This document shows, piece after piece, positions 1-7,211 of a stretch of DNA of 8,829 bases. Source of the DNA: an uncultured Paracoccaceae bacterium (GTDB lineage: Bacteria; Pseudomonadota; Alphaproteobacteria; Rhodobacterales; Rhodobacteraceae); the NCBI GenBank assembly GCA_937916485.1, contig CALFSV010000269.1, forward strand, positions 1-8,829. Direction: 5' to 3'. The position numbers were made by a program, and so were the translations under genes. Under the pieces are notes generated by a model. The model ran no database searches and was not told where the DNA came from. It worked only from the letters and a program-made list of their open reading frames with translations. The stretch's first letter is position 1. Each line of letters begins with the position of its first letter.

Positions 1-1031
1 GGTTTTCGCTCACTCTCATAGCTATCTAATGCAGCATCGGATAAGTGGCCTTGCAAAATTCCGTTCAACCGCCACCCCAGCGCCACTGCATCGCGCAAGC
101 CTGCGCACATACCTTCTCCGGCGAAGGGCGGCATTAAATGAGCCGCATCTCCCGCAATCATTGACCGACCGAAGCGCCACTGCTCTGCCCAACGCGCTTG
201 AAATCTGTAAACCGCACTACGTTCTAACTCTGCATTCTCGCGCGTCAGCCCCCAAGGCTTCAACAGCTCCCACGCCGCTTCAGGCTTTGCAATTTCATTT
301 GGATCTTCGTCAGGCAACACCATGAACTCCCAACGACGACGCCCAGGGCCTCCCGGAACAAGCGTTGTGGGACGTTTGGGATCACAGAGTTGCCACTGTG
401 CAGGCGACATTTTGTAGTCAGCATGCGGGATCATATCGAGTATCAACCAATCGAAGAAATACCCACGATCCATAATGGGGCTGCCAAGGGCCTCTCTGAC
501 AAAACTATTGGCCCCATCTGCACCAACCAAATATTGCGACCTCAGAGTGCATCGATTGCCGTCAGGACCGAAAATTTCTGGTGTTTGACGTAATTCCACT
601 GCAACCCCGTTGTCACCATTCAGCAATTTGATGGCTTGCCAGCCTCGTAGGATGGTGATGCTTTCGCAGGCCTCGGCCATGGACATCAATCGCGCCTCAA
701 ACTCAGGCTGGTTGAACCAATAGGTCACATGCCAACCGCAGGGCGCAACGCTCTCCCAATCAACGATTTGGAGGTCTTGGAGATCAGCATTTTTCCAATA
801 ATAAAGTTCCTGGTGATTTTCAAAGGCAGGATCAGAGTCACAATCAATACCTAAGCTCGCCAGTATGCGCGCAACCTCAGCGTCCATTGTCACCGCACGA
901 GGCCGGTCATAGATGCTTTGCCAACGGTCAACCAAAACCACTTCGTGGCCTTTTTGCCCAAGCAATATAGCGAGTAATAGGCCAACCGGTCCTGCGCCAA
1001 TTATGGTTACCTGATTGTCGATGTAACGCAT
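1..1031 (-). CDS. FAD-dependent aromatic hydroxylase (MhpA-like), 3' end cut by window
   Basis: Group A flavoprotein monooxygenase of the PheA/TfdB/MhpA type. Such enzymes use NAD(P)H, FAD and O2 to hydroxylate a phenolic or other aromatic ring in the cytosol. The 343 visible residues open with a Rossmann fold (GAGPVG, residues 12-17; the strand ends in D35). They continue with PRAV (44-47), the DG motif GADGANSFVR (170-179) and the GD motif GDAAHLMPPFAGEGMC (294-309), which binds the FAD ribityl and pyrophosphate. The C-terminal part is off the window; 3-(3-hydroxyphenyl)propionate hydroxylases usually run to 500-590 residues, so roughly a third is missing. The start ATG at 1031 is preceded by GGAG (1041-1044) with a 9-base spacer. 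It lies 76 bases behind the TRAP permease in the same direction, so it is probably co-transcribed and acts on the imported compound. The family is clear; the substrate is unknown. Confidence 0.9.
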   Translation of the reverse strand, partial: MRYIDNQVTIIGAGPVGLLLAILLGQKGHEVVLVDRWQSIYDRPRAVTMDAEVARILASLGIDCDSDPAFENHQELYYWKNADLQDLQIVDWESVAPCGWHVTYWFNQPEFEARLMSMAEACESITILRGWQAIKLLNGDNGVAVELRQTPEIFGPDGNRCTLRSQYLVGADGANSFVREALGSPIMDRGYFFDWLILDMIPHADYKMSPAQWQLCDPKRPTTLVPGGPGRRRWEFMVLPDEDPNEIAKPEAAWELLKPWGLTRENAELERSAVYRFQARWAEQWRFGRSMIAGDAAHLMPPFAGEGMCAGLRDAVALGWRLNGILQGHLSDAALDSYESERK

Positions 1032-1107
1032 GTGTTGATACTCCAATCCAAAAGCCAGTTTGATGCCTCAAAAATTCAAACTTTACGCAAATTTCTTTTC
1101 AAAAACC

Positions 1108-3462
1108 CTACTGCGTCAATTTACTTGAGTGGCGAAATCTGTGCAGCGCCAGCAAGATGATCGCTGCCACAATTGCACTACAAAACACCACTGGTGCCTT
1201 GAAGAGTAAGAACACAGCGATACCAAGGCGCAGCGATATTTCAAAAAACCCAATTGGGGACATATCATGGCGGGCTAGGCAGCTTGATACCAGGTAAAGC
1301 GCAATTGCCAGTCTGAAGAGCAAGAGCGTTAAATTTTGTAAATCAATTGTGCTGCTATAGCCAGGTAAGAAAGATGTTTTGCCAATGCCTGCAATATCCG
1401 CACTGGCAAGCCGCGCCTCTTCAATCAGCAATATCTCAGGGTAAAACGCGAATACAAACGGGATGGTAAAGATGACAATACCCGATTTTACGGCTGCAAC
1501 GGCCGTACCCATTGGACCGGCCTTGGTAATTGTTGAAGCGGCGAAAGCTGCAAGAGCCACTGGTGGGGTGATTGCACTCGCAACGGCAAAATAGAAGATG
1601 AACATATGAGCAGTAAAAGTGCCAAGACCCAACCCAGCCAAAACAGGACCCATGAGCAACGCAACATTGATATAAGCTGGGACTGCTGGCATGCCCATTC
1701 CGAGCAAGACTGCAATCATCATCGTTAGCACTAAAGCCGTAAACTGAATCATAAACGGTCCAGTGCTGCCCAAGGTCAGCTCATTCAGCCAAGCGAGCAC
1801 ATCAAGAGATAGAAACACTGGGAGCCCTGTAAAATTCAGGCAAAAGTCAATGATCGAGACGGTCAAAAACATAAGGTAAAGCGTCGAAATGAGGACGCCA
1901 GCTCCGGACAGACCATCAACGATCTTTTTAGGACGTGCACGCACCTCTGGATCAAGAAGCAGCAAAAAGATTAGGAGCATGACCGCAAACCAACCCGCGC
2001 TTCCGGCGTCGCCTGCAGCGTTTTGGAGTAATTGTAAAATCCATGGCAGGCTTTGCACATCACACCCATTTGCGGTGATGACCCGCTCAGCGCCCATGAT
2101 GCCGCCCCAAAGACCGCAGCCAACTGAACCTTTGTCAGTGAGAAGCAAAAAAAGGATGAGCACAATTGGTGCTAACACCATGATCAAATTAAGCGCATCT
2201 TGGAACTCAAGGCGCATTTCTTCGGTGATCATTCCAATAGCTTGGATGTTTTGTTTTCGAGATTGGAAAACAACCGATAGGAACAAGCAAAAGAAGTAAG
2301 CCACGGCAGGAATGATCGCAGCCATGATGACACTTGCGTAGGGAACAGCGGTCAGTGCCGCTAAGACAAACGCTGCCACGCCCATTACTGGCGGCATAAT
2401 AGAGCCACCCGAAGATGCAGCAGCCTCCACACCTCCAGCAAATGTTTTCGAAAAACCACGCTTCAGCATCATGGGAATAGTCAAAACACCTGTGGATAGA
2501 ACGTTCACGATTGGCCCGCCAGAGATTGTTCCAAACATAGCGGACGAGACAACCGCTGCATGCGCCGGTCCGCCTCGTAAATTTCGTGTCAAACGAAAAG
2601 CAACTTTTATCAATGAGCGCCCGCCAGCGGAAGCACCAAACAAAGACCCCAGAACAAGATACGGGAAAATTGTGTTGAGAATAATATTCATAAACCGACC
2701 AAGCATTCCGGTCGAGTTGTTGACCAAGATGTCATGGATACGAGGTCGGCCATCGCTCAATAATCGAGGCTCACCTGCAAGTTTGGTCACGAGGTATTTA
2801 TTGAAATCCTCTGCGCCATAAAAATACCAGACAAGAACCGTTACAATTGTATACGCAGCAATGAGAAGCGCAACGATGACAAGTGGCAGACCCCAAACCT
2901 TTATATTATAGGCTAGAAAAACTGCGATCGCGATCCCAACGATCAAAACCAACCATCCACCGGTTGTATTAACACATTGAGGATCTTCAAAGGTTGTTGA
3001 GGGCTCCATGCCAAGCAATTCAGCCATCTCGTTTTCTGATTGGATGATTTCGGAAATCAACCGAGAACGATCTCCGGTGAATTGGTCGATAAGACAGATA
3101 GCCTCAATTTCAATGTAAAATGTTATGGAGATTACGACTGCCATCAGTGCTAGCGCGATGTCCATGAACAATCCAAACCGGCGTTTGAGTGGGGACCGAT
3201 CCCTCCAGGAGCGCCACAAAGAATGCTTGAGAGCGACAATGATCATCATCAATGAGAAGAAAAATGGATAAAACCATTCGAACGGAAATCTGCGAAATGT
3301 CGCCCCTTCACGCCCGGTAATCTGTGCTACAAGATCATCGTAACCCGGAATGCCGGGCGTCGCATTAATCAATCCCAAAAGAACCATTACAATGGAAAGG
3401 AAATACAAACATTTGATGCCTAGGCTTTTGGAAAGTTCTTCAGTCTGTATCGGCCCACTCAT
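1108..3462 (-). CDS. TRAP transporter fused permease, 4TM/12TM type
   Basis: Inner-membrane permease in which the small (DctQ-like) and large (DctM-like) TRAP subunits are fused. It imports a solute delivered by a periplasmic receptor, driven by an ion gradient. The product is 784 residues. N-terminal membrane segments lie near 15-35, 62-82, 97-122, 168-188 and 190-215. The DctM part starts around 258 and carries the family blocks GTISGGPIVNV (311-321), TGVLTIP (324-330), FAGGVEAAASSGG (341-353), IMPPVMG (355-361), GMGMP (588-592) and SAITPPVALAAFAAS (629-643). ATG 3462 is preferred over an in-frame GTG at 3477, because AGAGG (3470-3474) sits 7 bases upstream of the ATG. Unusual are two long inter-membrane loops (about 123-167 and 443-490), each with a cysteine pair (C123/C163 and C449/C467). 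TAXI receptors typically pair with this fused permease type, as here. The substrate cannot be deduced. Confidence 0.95.
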   Translation of the reverse strand: MSGPIQTEELSKSLGIKCLYFLSIVMVLLGLINATPGIPGYDDLVAQITGREGATFRRFPFEWFYPFFFSLMMIIVALKHSLWRSWRDRSPLKRRFGLFMDIALALMAVVISITFYIEIEAICLIDQFTGDRSRLISEIIQSENEMAELLGMEPSTTFEDPQCVNTTGGWLVLIVGIAIAVFLAYNIKVWGLPLVIVALLIAAYTIVTVLVWYFYGAEDFNKYLVTKLAGEPRLLSDGRPRIHDILVNNSTGMLGRFMNIILNTIFPYLVLGSLFGASAGGRSLIKVAFRLTRNLRGGPAHAAVVSSAMFGTISGGPIVNVLSTGVLTIPMMLKRGFSKTFAGGVEAAASSGGSIMPPVMGVAAFVLAALTAVPYASVIMAAIIPAVAYFFCLFLSVVFQSRKQNIQAIGMITEEMRLEFQDALNLIMVLAPIVLILFLLLTDKGSVGCGLWGGIMGAERVITANGCDVQSLPWILQLLQNAAGDAGSAGWFAVMLLIFLLLLDPEVRARPKKIVDGLSGAGVLISTLYLMFLTVSIIDFCLNFTGLPVFLSLDVLAWLNELTLGSTGPFMIQFTALVLTMMIAVLLGMGMPAVPAYINVALLMGPVLAGLGLGTFTAHMFIFYFAVASAITPPVALAAFAASTITKAGPMGTAVAAVKSGIVIFTIPFVFAFYPEILLIEEARLASADIAGIGKTSFLPGYSSTIDLQNLTLLLFRLAIALYLVSSCLARHDMSPIGFFEISLRLGIAVFLLFKAPVVFCSAIVAAIILLALHRFRHSSKLTQ

Positions 3463-3501
3463 GCAATAGCCTCTCACTGTATATTTTTAGATAGAGAGCG
3501 A

Positions 3502-3524
3502 GCACCCCAACTAAAGCGGGGTGC
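3502..3524 (-). other. Intercistronic hairpin between TRAP receptor and permease genes
   Basis: A perfect 7-base inverted repeat, GCACCCC / GGGGTGC, around a 9-base loop. It lies 12 bases past the receptor stop codon and about 40 bases before the permease start. On the transcribed strand it is followed by a mixed sequence, not by a U-run, so it is not a standard intrinsic terminator. Such hairpins after solute-binding-protein genes often stabilise the upstream mRNA or attenuate readthrough, giving more receptor than permease. That role is inferred here. Confidence 0.6.
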
Positions 3525-3536
3525 CCGTACCAAGTT

Positions 3537-4583
3537 TTATTTTGCGCAAGTTGGAATCGTGTAACCCGCAGCTTCCCAAGCGGCCACAGCGCCAGGATGA
3601 TATTTAATTGGGTTCAGACCACACATATCAGTTAGAGCAATATCGGTTTCACCATGCCATGAATTGGGCATGAACGGAGCCTTTGCTTTGAAGGTGTTCA
3701 AATTGCTCAAAAAGGCTTCCGTCAACCCTTTAGCTGTCTCAAAATCCATTGAGACGTTGACTATCTCACCGCCGACTGTTCCGGGACAACGGTATAGCTC
3801 GTCCTCCGAAACAACGGTAACACCTTTTGCGTAGCCCATTTCGGATATCGGGAGTGTCACAGCAACAGTGCCCGGTTTTTTTGTTACTTTTTGGAACGTC
3901 TCACTCTCGAATTTTGTCTTCGGCATAGACCATATGGTCATATCGCCAGACGAGAGCGATGGAATGATCCTGCTATCAGGAAAACTCATCGGGAGAACGA
4001 AGGCATCCGCTGAGCCGTCCTTTATTGTTGCGACTGCTTGACCCCAGTTCACTTGAATAGCGTTATAATCGGATTCTTCTTCCAGGCCGGTGGCAAGACG
4101 CACGAGCAAACGGGCATTGGTCAGTGCTGCGCCGCGCGGTGGACCATTGAACAGAGTTGAGCCCTTGATACTATCATACCCCGAAAAATTCGAACTATCA
4201 AAGGCATATAGACCTTGGCATGCTATGCGATACGTGTATAGCACGGCCACTTTGCTCCCAAGTTCAGCCCCTTTTTCCTTGCCCAGTTTTGCATAGGGCC
4301 CGGCTGCTCTAGACATCAGAAATGGCAGAACAAATGGCGCGGCTGCAATATCCGTTTTCCCCTCAGCGACGTTCTGCACTGAATTGGTTAAAGTTTGTCC
4401 AGCGCTCACCTGAATATTTGCAACATTGCTCGCTGCGGCGACCTCCGAAAGTGCGATGACAGAAATGCCTGGCGTGCTACCAGGCGAGGCCGTCTCAGCT
4501 GTAAGGTTGGCCTGTGCGTGCGCAATAGGCGAAGATAATAGCGCTGCGACTGCAATGGCTGCAGTTTGACGTTTTTTAAACAT
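3537..4583 (-). CDS. TAXI-family TRAP transporter solute-binding protein
   Basis: Periplasmic receptor that captures the solute and hands it to the fused TRAP permease encoded next. The 348-residue product starts with a typical Sec signal peptide: basic MFKKRQ, a hydrophobic core around 8-20, then AHA with predicted cleavage after residue 23. The mature part is of TAXI size. It has a two-lobe receptor-like pattern with the NVAEGKTDIA stretch (71-80), a central NGPPRG segment (146-151), and IKDGSADAFVLP (187-198), matching the 'G..DA' region of the family. The start at 4583 is chosen over an upstream in-frame codon at 4778. GGGAG (4590-4594) lies 6 bases before it, and only this start begins directly with the signal peptide. 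Four cysteines remain after cleavage (C122, C266, C321, C346), so disulfides are possible. The gene leads the leftward operon. Ligands of TAXI receptors are mostly small carboxylates, but this ligand is unknown. Confidence 0.92.
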   Translation of the reverse strand: MFKKRQTAAIAVAALLSSPIAHAQANLTAETASPGSTPGISVIALSEVAAASNVANIQVSAGQTLTNSVQNVAEGKTDIAAAPFVLPFLMSRAAGPYAKLGKEKGAELGSKVAVLYTYRIACQGLYAFDSSNFSGYDSIKGSTLFNGPPRGAALTNARLLVRLATGLEEESDYNAIQVNWGQAVATIKDGSADAFVLPMSFPDSRIIPSLSSGDMTIWSMPKTKFESETFQKVTKKPGTVAVTLPISEMGYAKGVTVVSEDELYRCPGTVGGEIVNVSMDFETAKGLTEAFLSNLNTFKAKAPFMPNSWHGETDIALTDMCGLNPIKYHPGAVAAWEAAGYTIPTCAK

Positions 4584-4741
4584 AGTTCGCTCCCAACTGC
4601 CCGCTAGATGTGTTTCCATTATGTTTTGGGCGAATAGCATAACGGTTTGCTCTGTTTTGTGGGAAAGCCTCAACAAGACAGATGACCTAAAACAATCACT
4701 TTTATGCAATTCTGTCCAATAAAAACGATTTTTGTTTGAAA

Positions 4742-4761
4742 TGTAGTTTACAGTTGCTACA
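4742..4761. promoter_or_regulatory. Inverted repeat TGTAG-N10-CTACA, possible regulator site
   Basis: Perfect 5-base arms are separated by 10 bases, inside the divergent control region and about 40 bases upstream of the proposed rightward promoter. The spacing would place the half sites on roughly one face of the helix, which suits a dimeric activator or a repressor. Arms this short in AT-rich DNA can also arise by chance. Confidence 0.3.
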
Positions 4762-4791
4762 AAAAGCTGCGGAAGCAAAAGTTAACACTTA

Positions 4792-4820
4792 CTTCGATCG
4801 TTGATAATCAACTGCTGAAG
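4792..4820. promoter_or_regulatory. Probable operator: extended dyad overlapping the -35 element
   Basis: The core is a perfect 13-base palindrome, GTTGAT-A-ATCAAC (4800-4812). It is flanked symmetrically, after 4 non-matching bases on each side, by CTTC (4792-4795) and GAAG (4817-4820). The core covers the proposed -35 hexamer of the rightward promoter, so a dimeric repressor bound here would block RNA polymerase. The regulator is not encoded in the window and its family cannot be assigned from the site alone. Confidence 0.55.
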
Positions 4821-4829
4821 CGACATAAT
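4801..4829 (+). promoter_or_regulatory. Sigma70-like promoter for the nitroreductase-sulfatase operon
   Basis: TTGATA (4801-4806) and CATAAT (4824-4829) are separated by exactly 17 bases. Each hexamer matches the consensus TTGACA/TATAAT at 5 of 6 positions. Transcription would start near 4836, leaving a leader of under 30 bases before the ATG at 4863, with AAAAGG at 4851-4856 as ribosome binding site. Confidence 0.55.
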
Positions 4830-4862
4830 AATTGTTTAATAACAGTAAATAAAAGGTAACCA

Positions 4863-5447
4863 ATGATACAAGCTGACGCGAAAGATGCGCTATTTGATAT
4901 GGCCCGCACGCACAGATTTTTTACGGACCAACCGGTTGGGGAAGACCTGTTGCTCAGGCTTTATGATCTCGTAAAATTTGCGCCCACCGAGTCGAATTTC
5001 TGCCCAATGCGCTTGACCTTTGTAACATCCAAAGATGGATTTGATAGAGTTATCGAAGCCGCCACCCCCGGAAACAAAGACAAAATTCGGTCGGCGCCCG
5101 TTGTGGTCATTGTCGCTCATGACTTGGAATTTAATCAGCATATTCCACAATTGGCGCCCCATATGGACGCCGAGGCCTTCGCAAAGAACCCAGCGAATGT
5201 CTTAGCGACAAAGGCGGTTCACAATACATGGATGCAGGCCGGGTATCTAATTATGGCCGCCCGCGCTCTGGGGCTGGACTGCGGACCGATGATTGGCTTC
5301 GATTCTGAAAAGATAAACACATCATTTTATGAAAATTCTACTTGGCGAGCGAGTATGTTGATCAATCTCGGATATGGTGTCGGCGGTGATCAAATCCGCG
5401 CTCGAGGTCATCGGCTTAGCTTTGATGAGGCATGCGAAATAAGATAG
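4863..5447 (+). CDS. Nitroreductase-family flavoprotein, RutE/HadB-like
   Basis: Small FMN-dependent NAD(P)H oxidoreductase of the RutE/HadB branch of the nitroreductase family. The 194-residue length matches E. coli RutE (about 196), a proposed malonic semialdehyde reductase of pyrimidine breakdown. Family marks are ARTHRFF (14-20), KFAPTESNFCP (38-48, the RutE 'PTSANCSP' region), APVVVIVAHDLEF (78-90), the MQAGYLI helix (124-130), CGPMIGFD (140-147), INLGYG (167-172) and RLSFDEAC (184-191). The start has AAAAGG 6 bases upstream. No other rut genes are present. It heads an apparent operon with two sulfatases (98 bases to the next start), so it probably reduces an intermediate of that pathway: an aldehyde, a quinone or an enone, by analogy with HadB beside chlorophenol monooxygenases. 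The exact reaction is not determined. Confidence 0.88.
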   Translation: MIQADAKDALFDMARTHRFFTDQPVGEDLLLRLYDLVKFAPTESNFCPMRLTFVTSKDGFDRVIEAATPGNKDKIRSAPVVVIVAHDLEFNQHIPQLAPHMDAEAFAKNPANVLATKAVHNTWMQAGYLIMAARALGLDCGPMIGFDSEKINTSFYENSTWRASMLINLGYGVGGDQIRARGHRLSFDEACEIR

Positions 5448-5545
5448 GACCCGTCTCCTAATTTTGGATCGATAGAAAATATGGGTTCAACCAGAAAAGT
5501 ATAAAACGACTTGCTGTTTTCATATGCCAACTCGAAAGGTGAGAA

Positions 5546-7165
5546 ATGAATGTTCTTTGGATAATGGTTGACCAACTGCGTTGGGATTACCTGAGCTGCT
5601 ACGGAGCAAAACATATCAGCACCCCAAATATTGATCATTTGGCGAAGAAAGGGATGCAATTCAATCGTACTTATGTCCAGTCCCCTATTTGCGGGCCAAG
5701 TCGGATGAGCTTATACACTGGTCGTTACGTAAGCAGTCACGGTGCCACGTGGAATGGCTTTCCATTGCCGGTCGGCCAGCCGACGTTGGGCGACCACCTA
5801 CGCGACATTGGGGTGGGCTGTCATTTGGTTGGGAAAACACATGCAACGGCAGACAAAGCTGGCTTAACTCGCCTTGGTATCGATCCAAATAGCCAAGCAG
5901 GGAGGCGTGTTAGTCAAGCCGGCTTCGACGTTTTCATACGAGATGATGGAACAAATCACTCAGACTATCCAGACCGCCATGCCGAGGACTATGATGCCTA
6001 TTTGCGAATCCACGGTATGGACGGTCAAAACCCTTGGGAAGAATGGGCAAACACGGGCGTTCGCCCCGACGGAACCCTATGCTCTGGATGGGTTTTAGAA
6101 AACTCTAAGTATCCCGCGCGCGTTCCAAAAGAACATTCAGAAACCGCATGGCTTACAACACGATGTATCGATTTTATAGAACAGCAAAATGACGATCAAT
6201 GGCTGTGCCATTTGAGCTATATAAAACCCCATTGGCCGTATCTAGTACCAGCGCCTTATAATGAAATGTATTCTGCATCGGATCTTCCCGAGGTCAATCG
6301 AACAGAAGCAGAAAAAAATCCAGACCATCCATTTCTCAACGCATGGGCCAACATGCGCGTAAACCAAACATTTGCGCGTGAGGAGGTACGTGACACCGTA
6401 GGTCCCGCATACATGGGGCTTATAAAGGAGTTAGACGATCAAATTGGGCGATTATTGGAATATCTCGAAAAAAGCGCGCAAATGAAGAATACAATGATTG
6501 TTTTTACATCTGATCATGGAGAAAATTTAGGCGATCATTGGCTTGGTGAAAAAGATTTATTTTTTGACTGTAACGCGCGTGTTCCCTTAATTATTTATGA
6601 CCCGAGGCAAGAGGCCGATAAAACCCGCGGAACGTCAACAGATCATTTAGTTGAAGCAATTGATTTAGTCCCAACGTTCATTGAAGCTCTGGGCGGTACG
6701 CCTCCACTCCATATTTTGGAGGGTCGATCGTTACAGCCACTCTTACACTATCAGGATCCGATATGGAGGGAGTATTGCGTAAGTGAATACGATTACGCAA
6801 CGCGGGACGCATGCAGCGCCTTACAAATTGACGAACGCGATGCGAGACTGGTCATGATCTTTGATGGCCGCTGGAAATATGTTCACATTGAGACAATGCA
6901 CCCACTTTTATACGATTTAAAGACAGATCCTGGCGAACTGATGAACCTAGGCAATGACTCCAAACATGCCAGCCAGATTGCACGGCTGAGTACTCTTCAT
7001 TTTGAATGGGCACGCCGGCACCATTCTAGGATTACTTTAGGCTCGGCTACAATTAACGCCATGGCCGCCAACAAAGAACCACCTGGAATTTTAATCGGCT
7101 ATTGGGACCAAAAGGAGCTCGAAGCCGACGGCAAAAAAATTCCATCGCATCTGCGTAATGGTTAA
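5546..7165 (+). CDS. Sulfatase-superfamily hydrolase, phosphonate monoester hydrolase-like
   Basis: Alkaline-phosphatase-superfamily enzyme that hydrolyses a sulfate ester or a phosphonate/phosphate ester, using a formylglycine made from Cys49 in CGPSR (49-53), followed by MSLYTGR (54-60). Metal ligands seen are D9-Q10 (MVDQ) and D323-H324 (FTSDHG). Other likely active-site residues are N70, K97 and H99 (GKTH), H229 (KPHWP) and K336. Overall layout and length (539) resemble the Rhizobium/Burkholderia phosphonate monoester hydrolases. Shared blocks include the VPKEHSETAW region, the HLSYIKPHWPY region and the C-terminal YVHIET..LLYDLKTDPGE part. The GKTH motif is, however, that of sulfatases. 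No signal peptide is visible, so it should be cytosolic. ATG 5546 has AAAGG 6 bases upstream. The next hydrolase follows after 46 bases. Family assignment is firm; sulfate versus phosphonate substrate is open. Confidence 0.93.
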   Translation: MNVLWIMVDQLRWDYLSCYGAKHISTPNIDHLAKKGMQFNRTYVQSPICGPSRMSLYTGRYVSSHGATWNGFPLPVGQPTLGDHLRDIGVGCHLVGKTHATADKAGLTRLGIDPNSQAGRRVSQAGFDVFIRDDGTNHSDYPDRHAEDYDAYLRIHGMDGQNPWEEWANTGVRPDGTLCSGWVLENSKYPARVPKEHSETAWLTTRCIDFIEQQNDDQWLCHLSYIKPHWPYLVPAPYNEMYSASDLPEVNRTEAEKNPDHPFLNAWANMRVNQTFAREEVRDTVGPAYMGLIKELDDQIGRLLEYLEKSAQMKNTMIVFTSDHGENLGDHWLGEKDLFFDCNARVPLIIYDPRQEADKTRGTSTDHLVEAIDLVPTFIEALGGTPPLHILEGRSLQPLLHYQDPIWREYCVSEYDYATRDACSALQIDERDARLVMIFDGRWKYVHIETMHPLLYDLKTDPGELMNLGNDSKHASQIARLSTLHFEWARRHHSRITLGSATINAMAANKEPPGILIGYWDQKELEADGKKIPSHLRNG

Positions 7166-7211
7166 CAACATGTAAAGACCTTTAAAAATTTGTGGGAATT
7201 GGGCGTGACAG

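Larger units (their letters stand above)
4584..4862. promoter_or_regulatory. Divergent intergenic control region
   Basis: This AT-rich 279-base stretch separates the leftward transporter operon from the rightward hydrolase operon and should carry both promoters. The half near the nitroreductase gene has a strong promoter candidate and a long dyad (listed separately). It also holds an A-tract dyad, AAAAA-CGA-TTTTT (4721-4733). No convincing -35/-10 pair was found for the leftward operon. No open reading frame with a start signal was seen in it. Confidence 0.65.

Noticed and set aside
29..593. Forward open frames at 29-325 and 390-593
   Set aside because: They lie antisense inside the FAD hydroxylase, whose motifs are unmistakable on the minus strand; no ribosome binding site or family features.
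1057..1082. Weak inverted repeats (AGTTTG/CAAACT and TTTGA-TGCC-TCAAA) between permease and hydroxylase
   Set aside because: Short, AT-rich and overlapping; chance occurrence is likely, and no U-run supports a terminator.
1889..2821. Forward open frames at 1889-2299 and 2471-2821
   Set aside because: Antisense shadows of the TRAP permease with basic, low-complexity translations.
4584..4778. 65-residue N-terminal extension of the TAXI receptor
   Set aside because: It would bury the signal peptide, has no recognisable features, and the ATG at 4583 has a good GGGAG site.
4795..4812. Leftward promoter using the mirrored -35 (TTGATT) within the dyad
   Set aside because: At 17-18 bases spacing the -10 candidates match only about half of the consensus, and the start would be over 190 bases from the receptor gene.
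5448..5545. Possible separate promoter before the first sulfatase (TATAAA at 5500-5505)
   Set aside because: No acceptable -35 hexamer at 16-18 bases upstream; readthrough from the nitroreductase gene is simpler. A small GGTT-C-AACC palindrome at 5484-5492 is too short to call.
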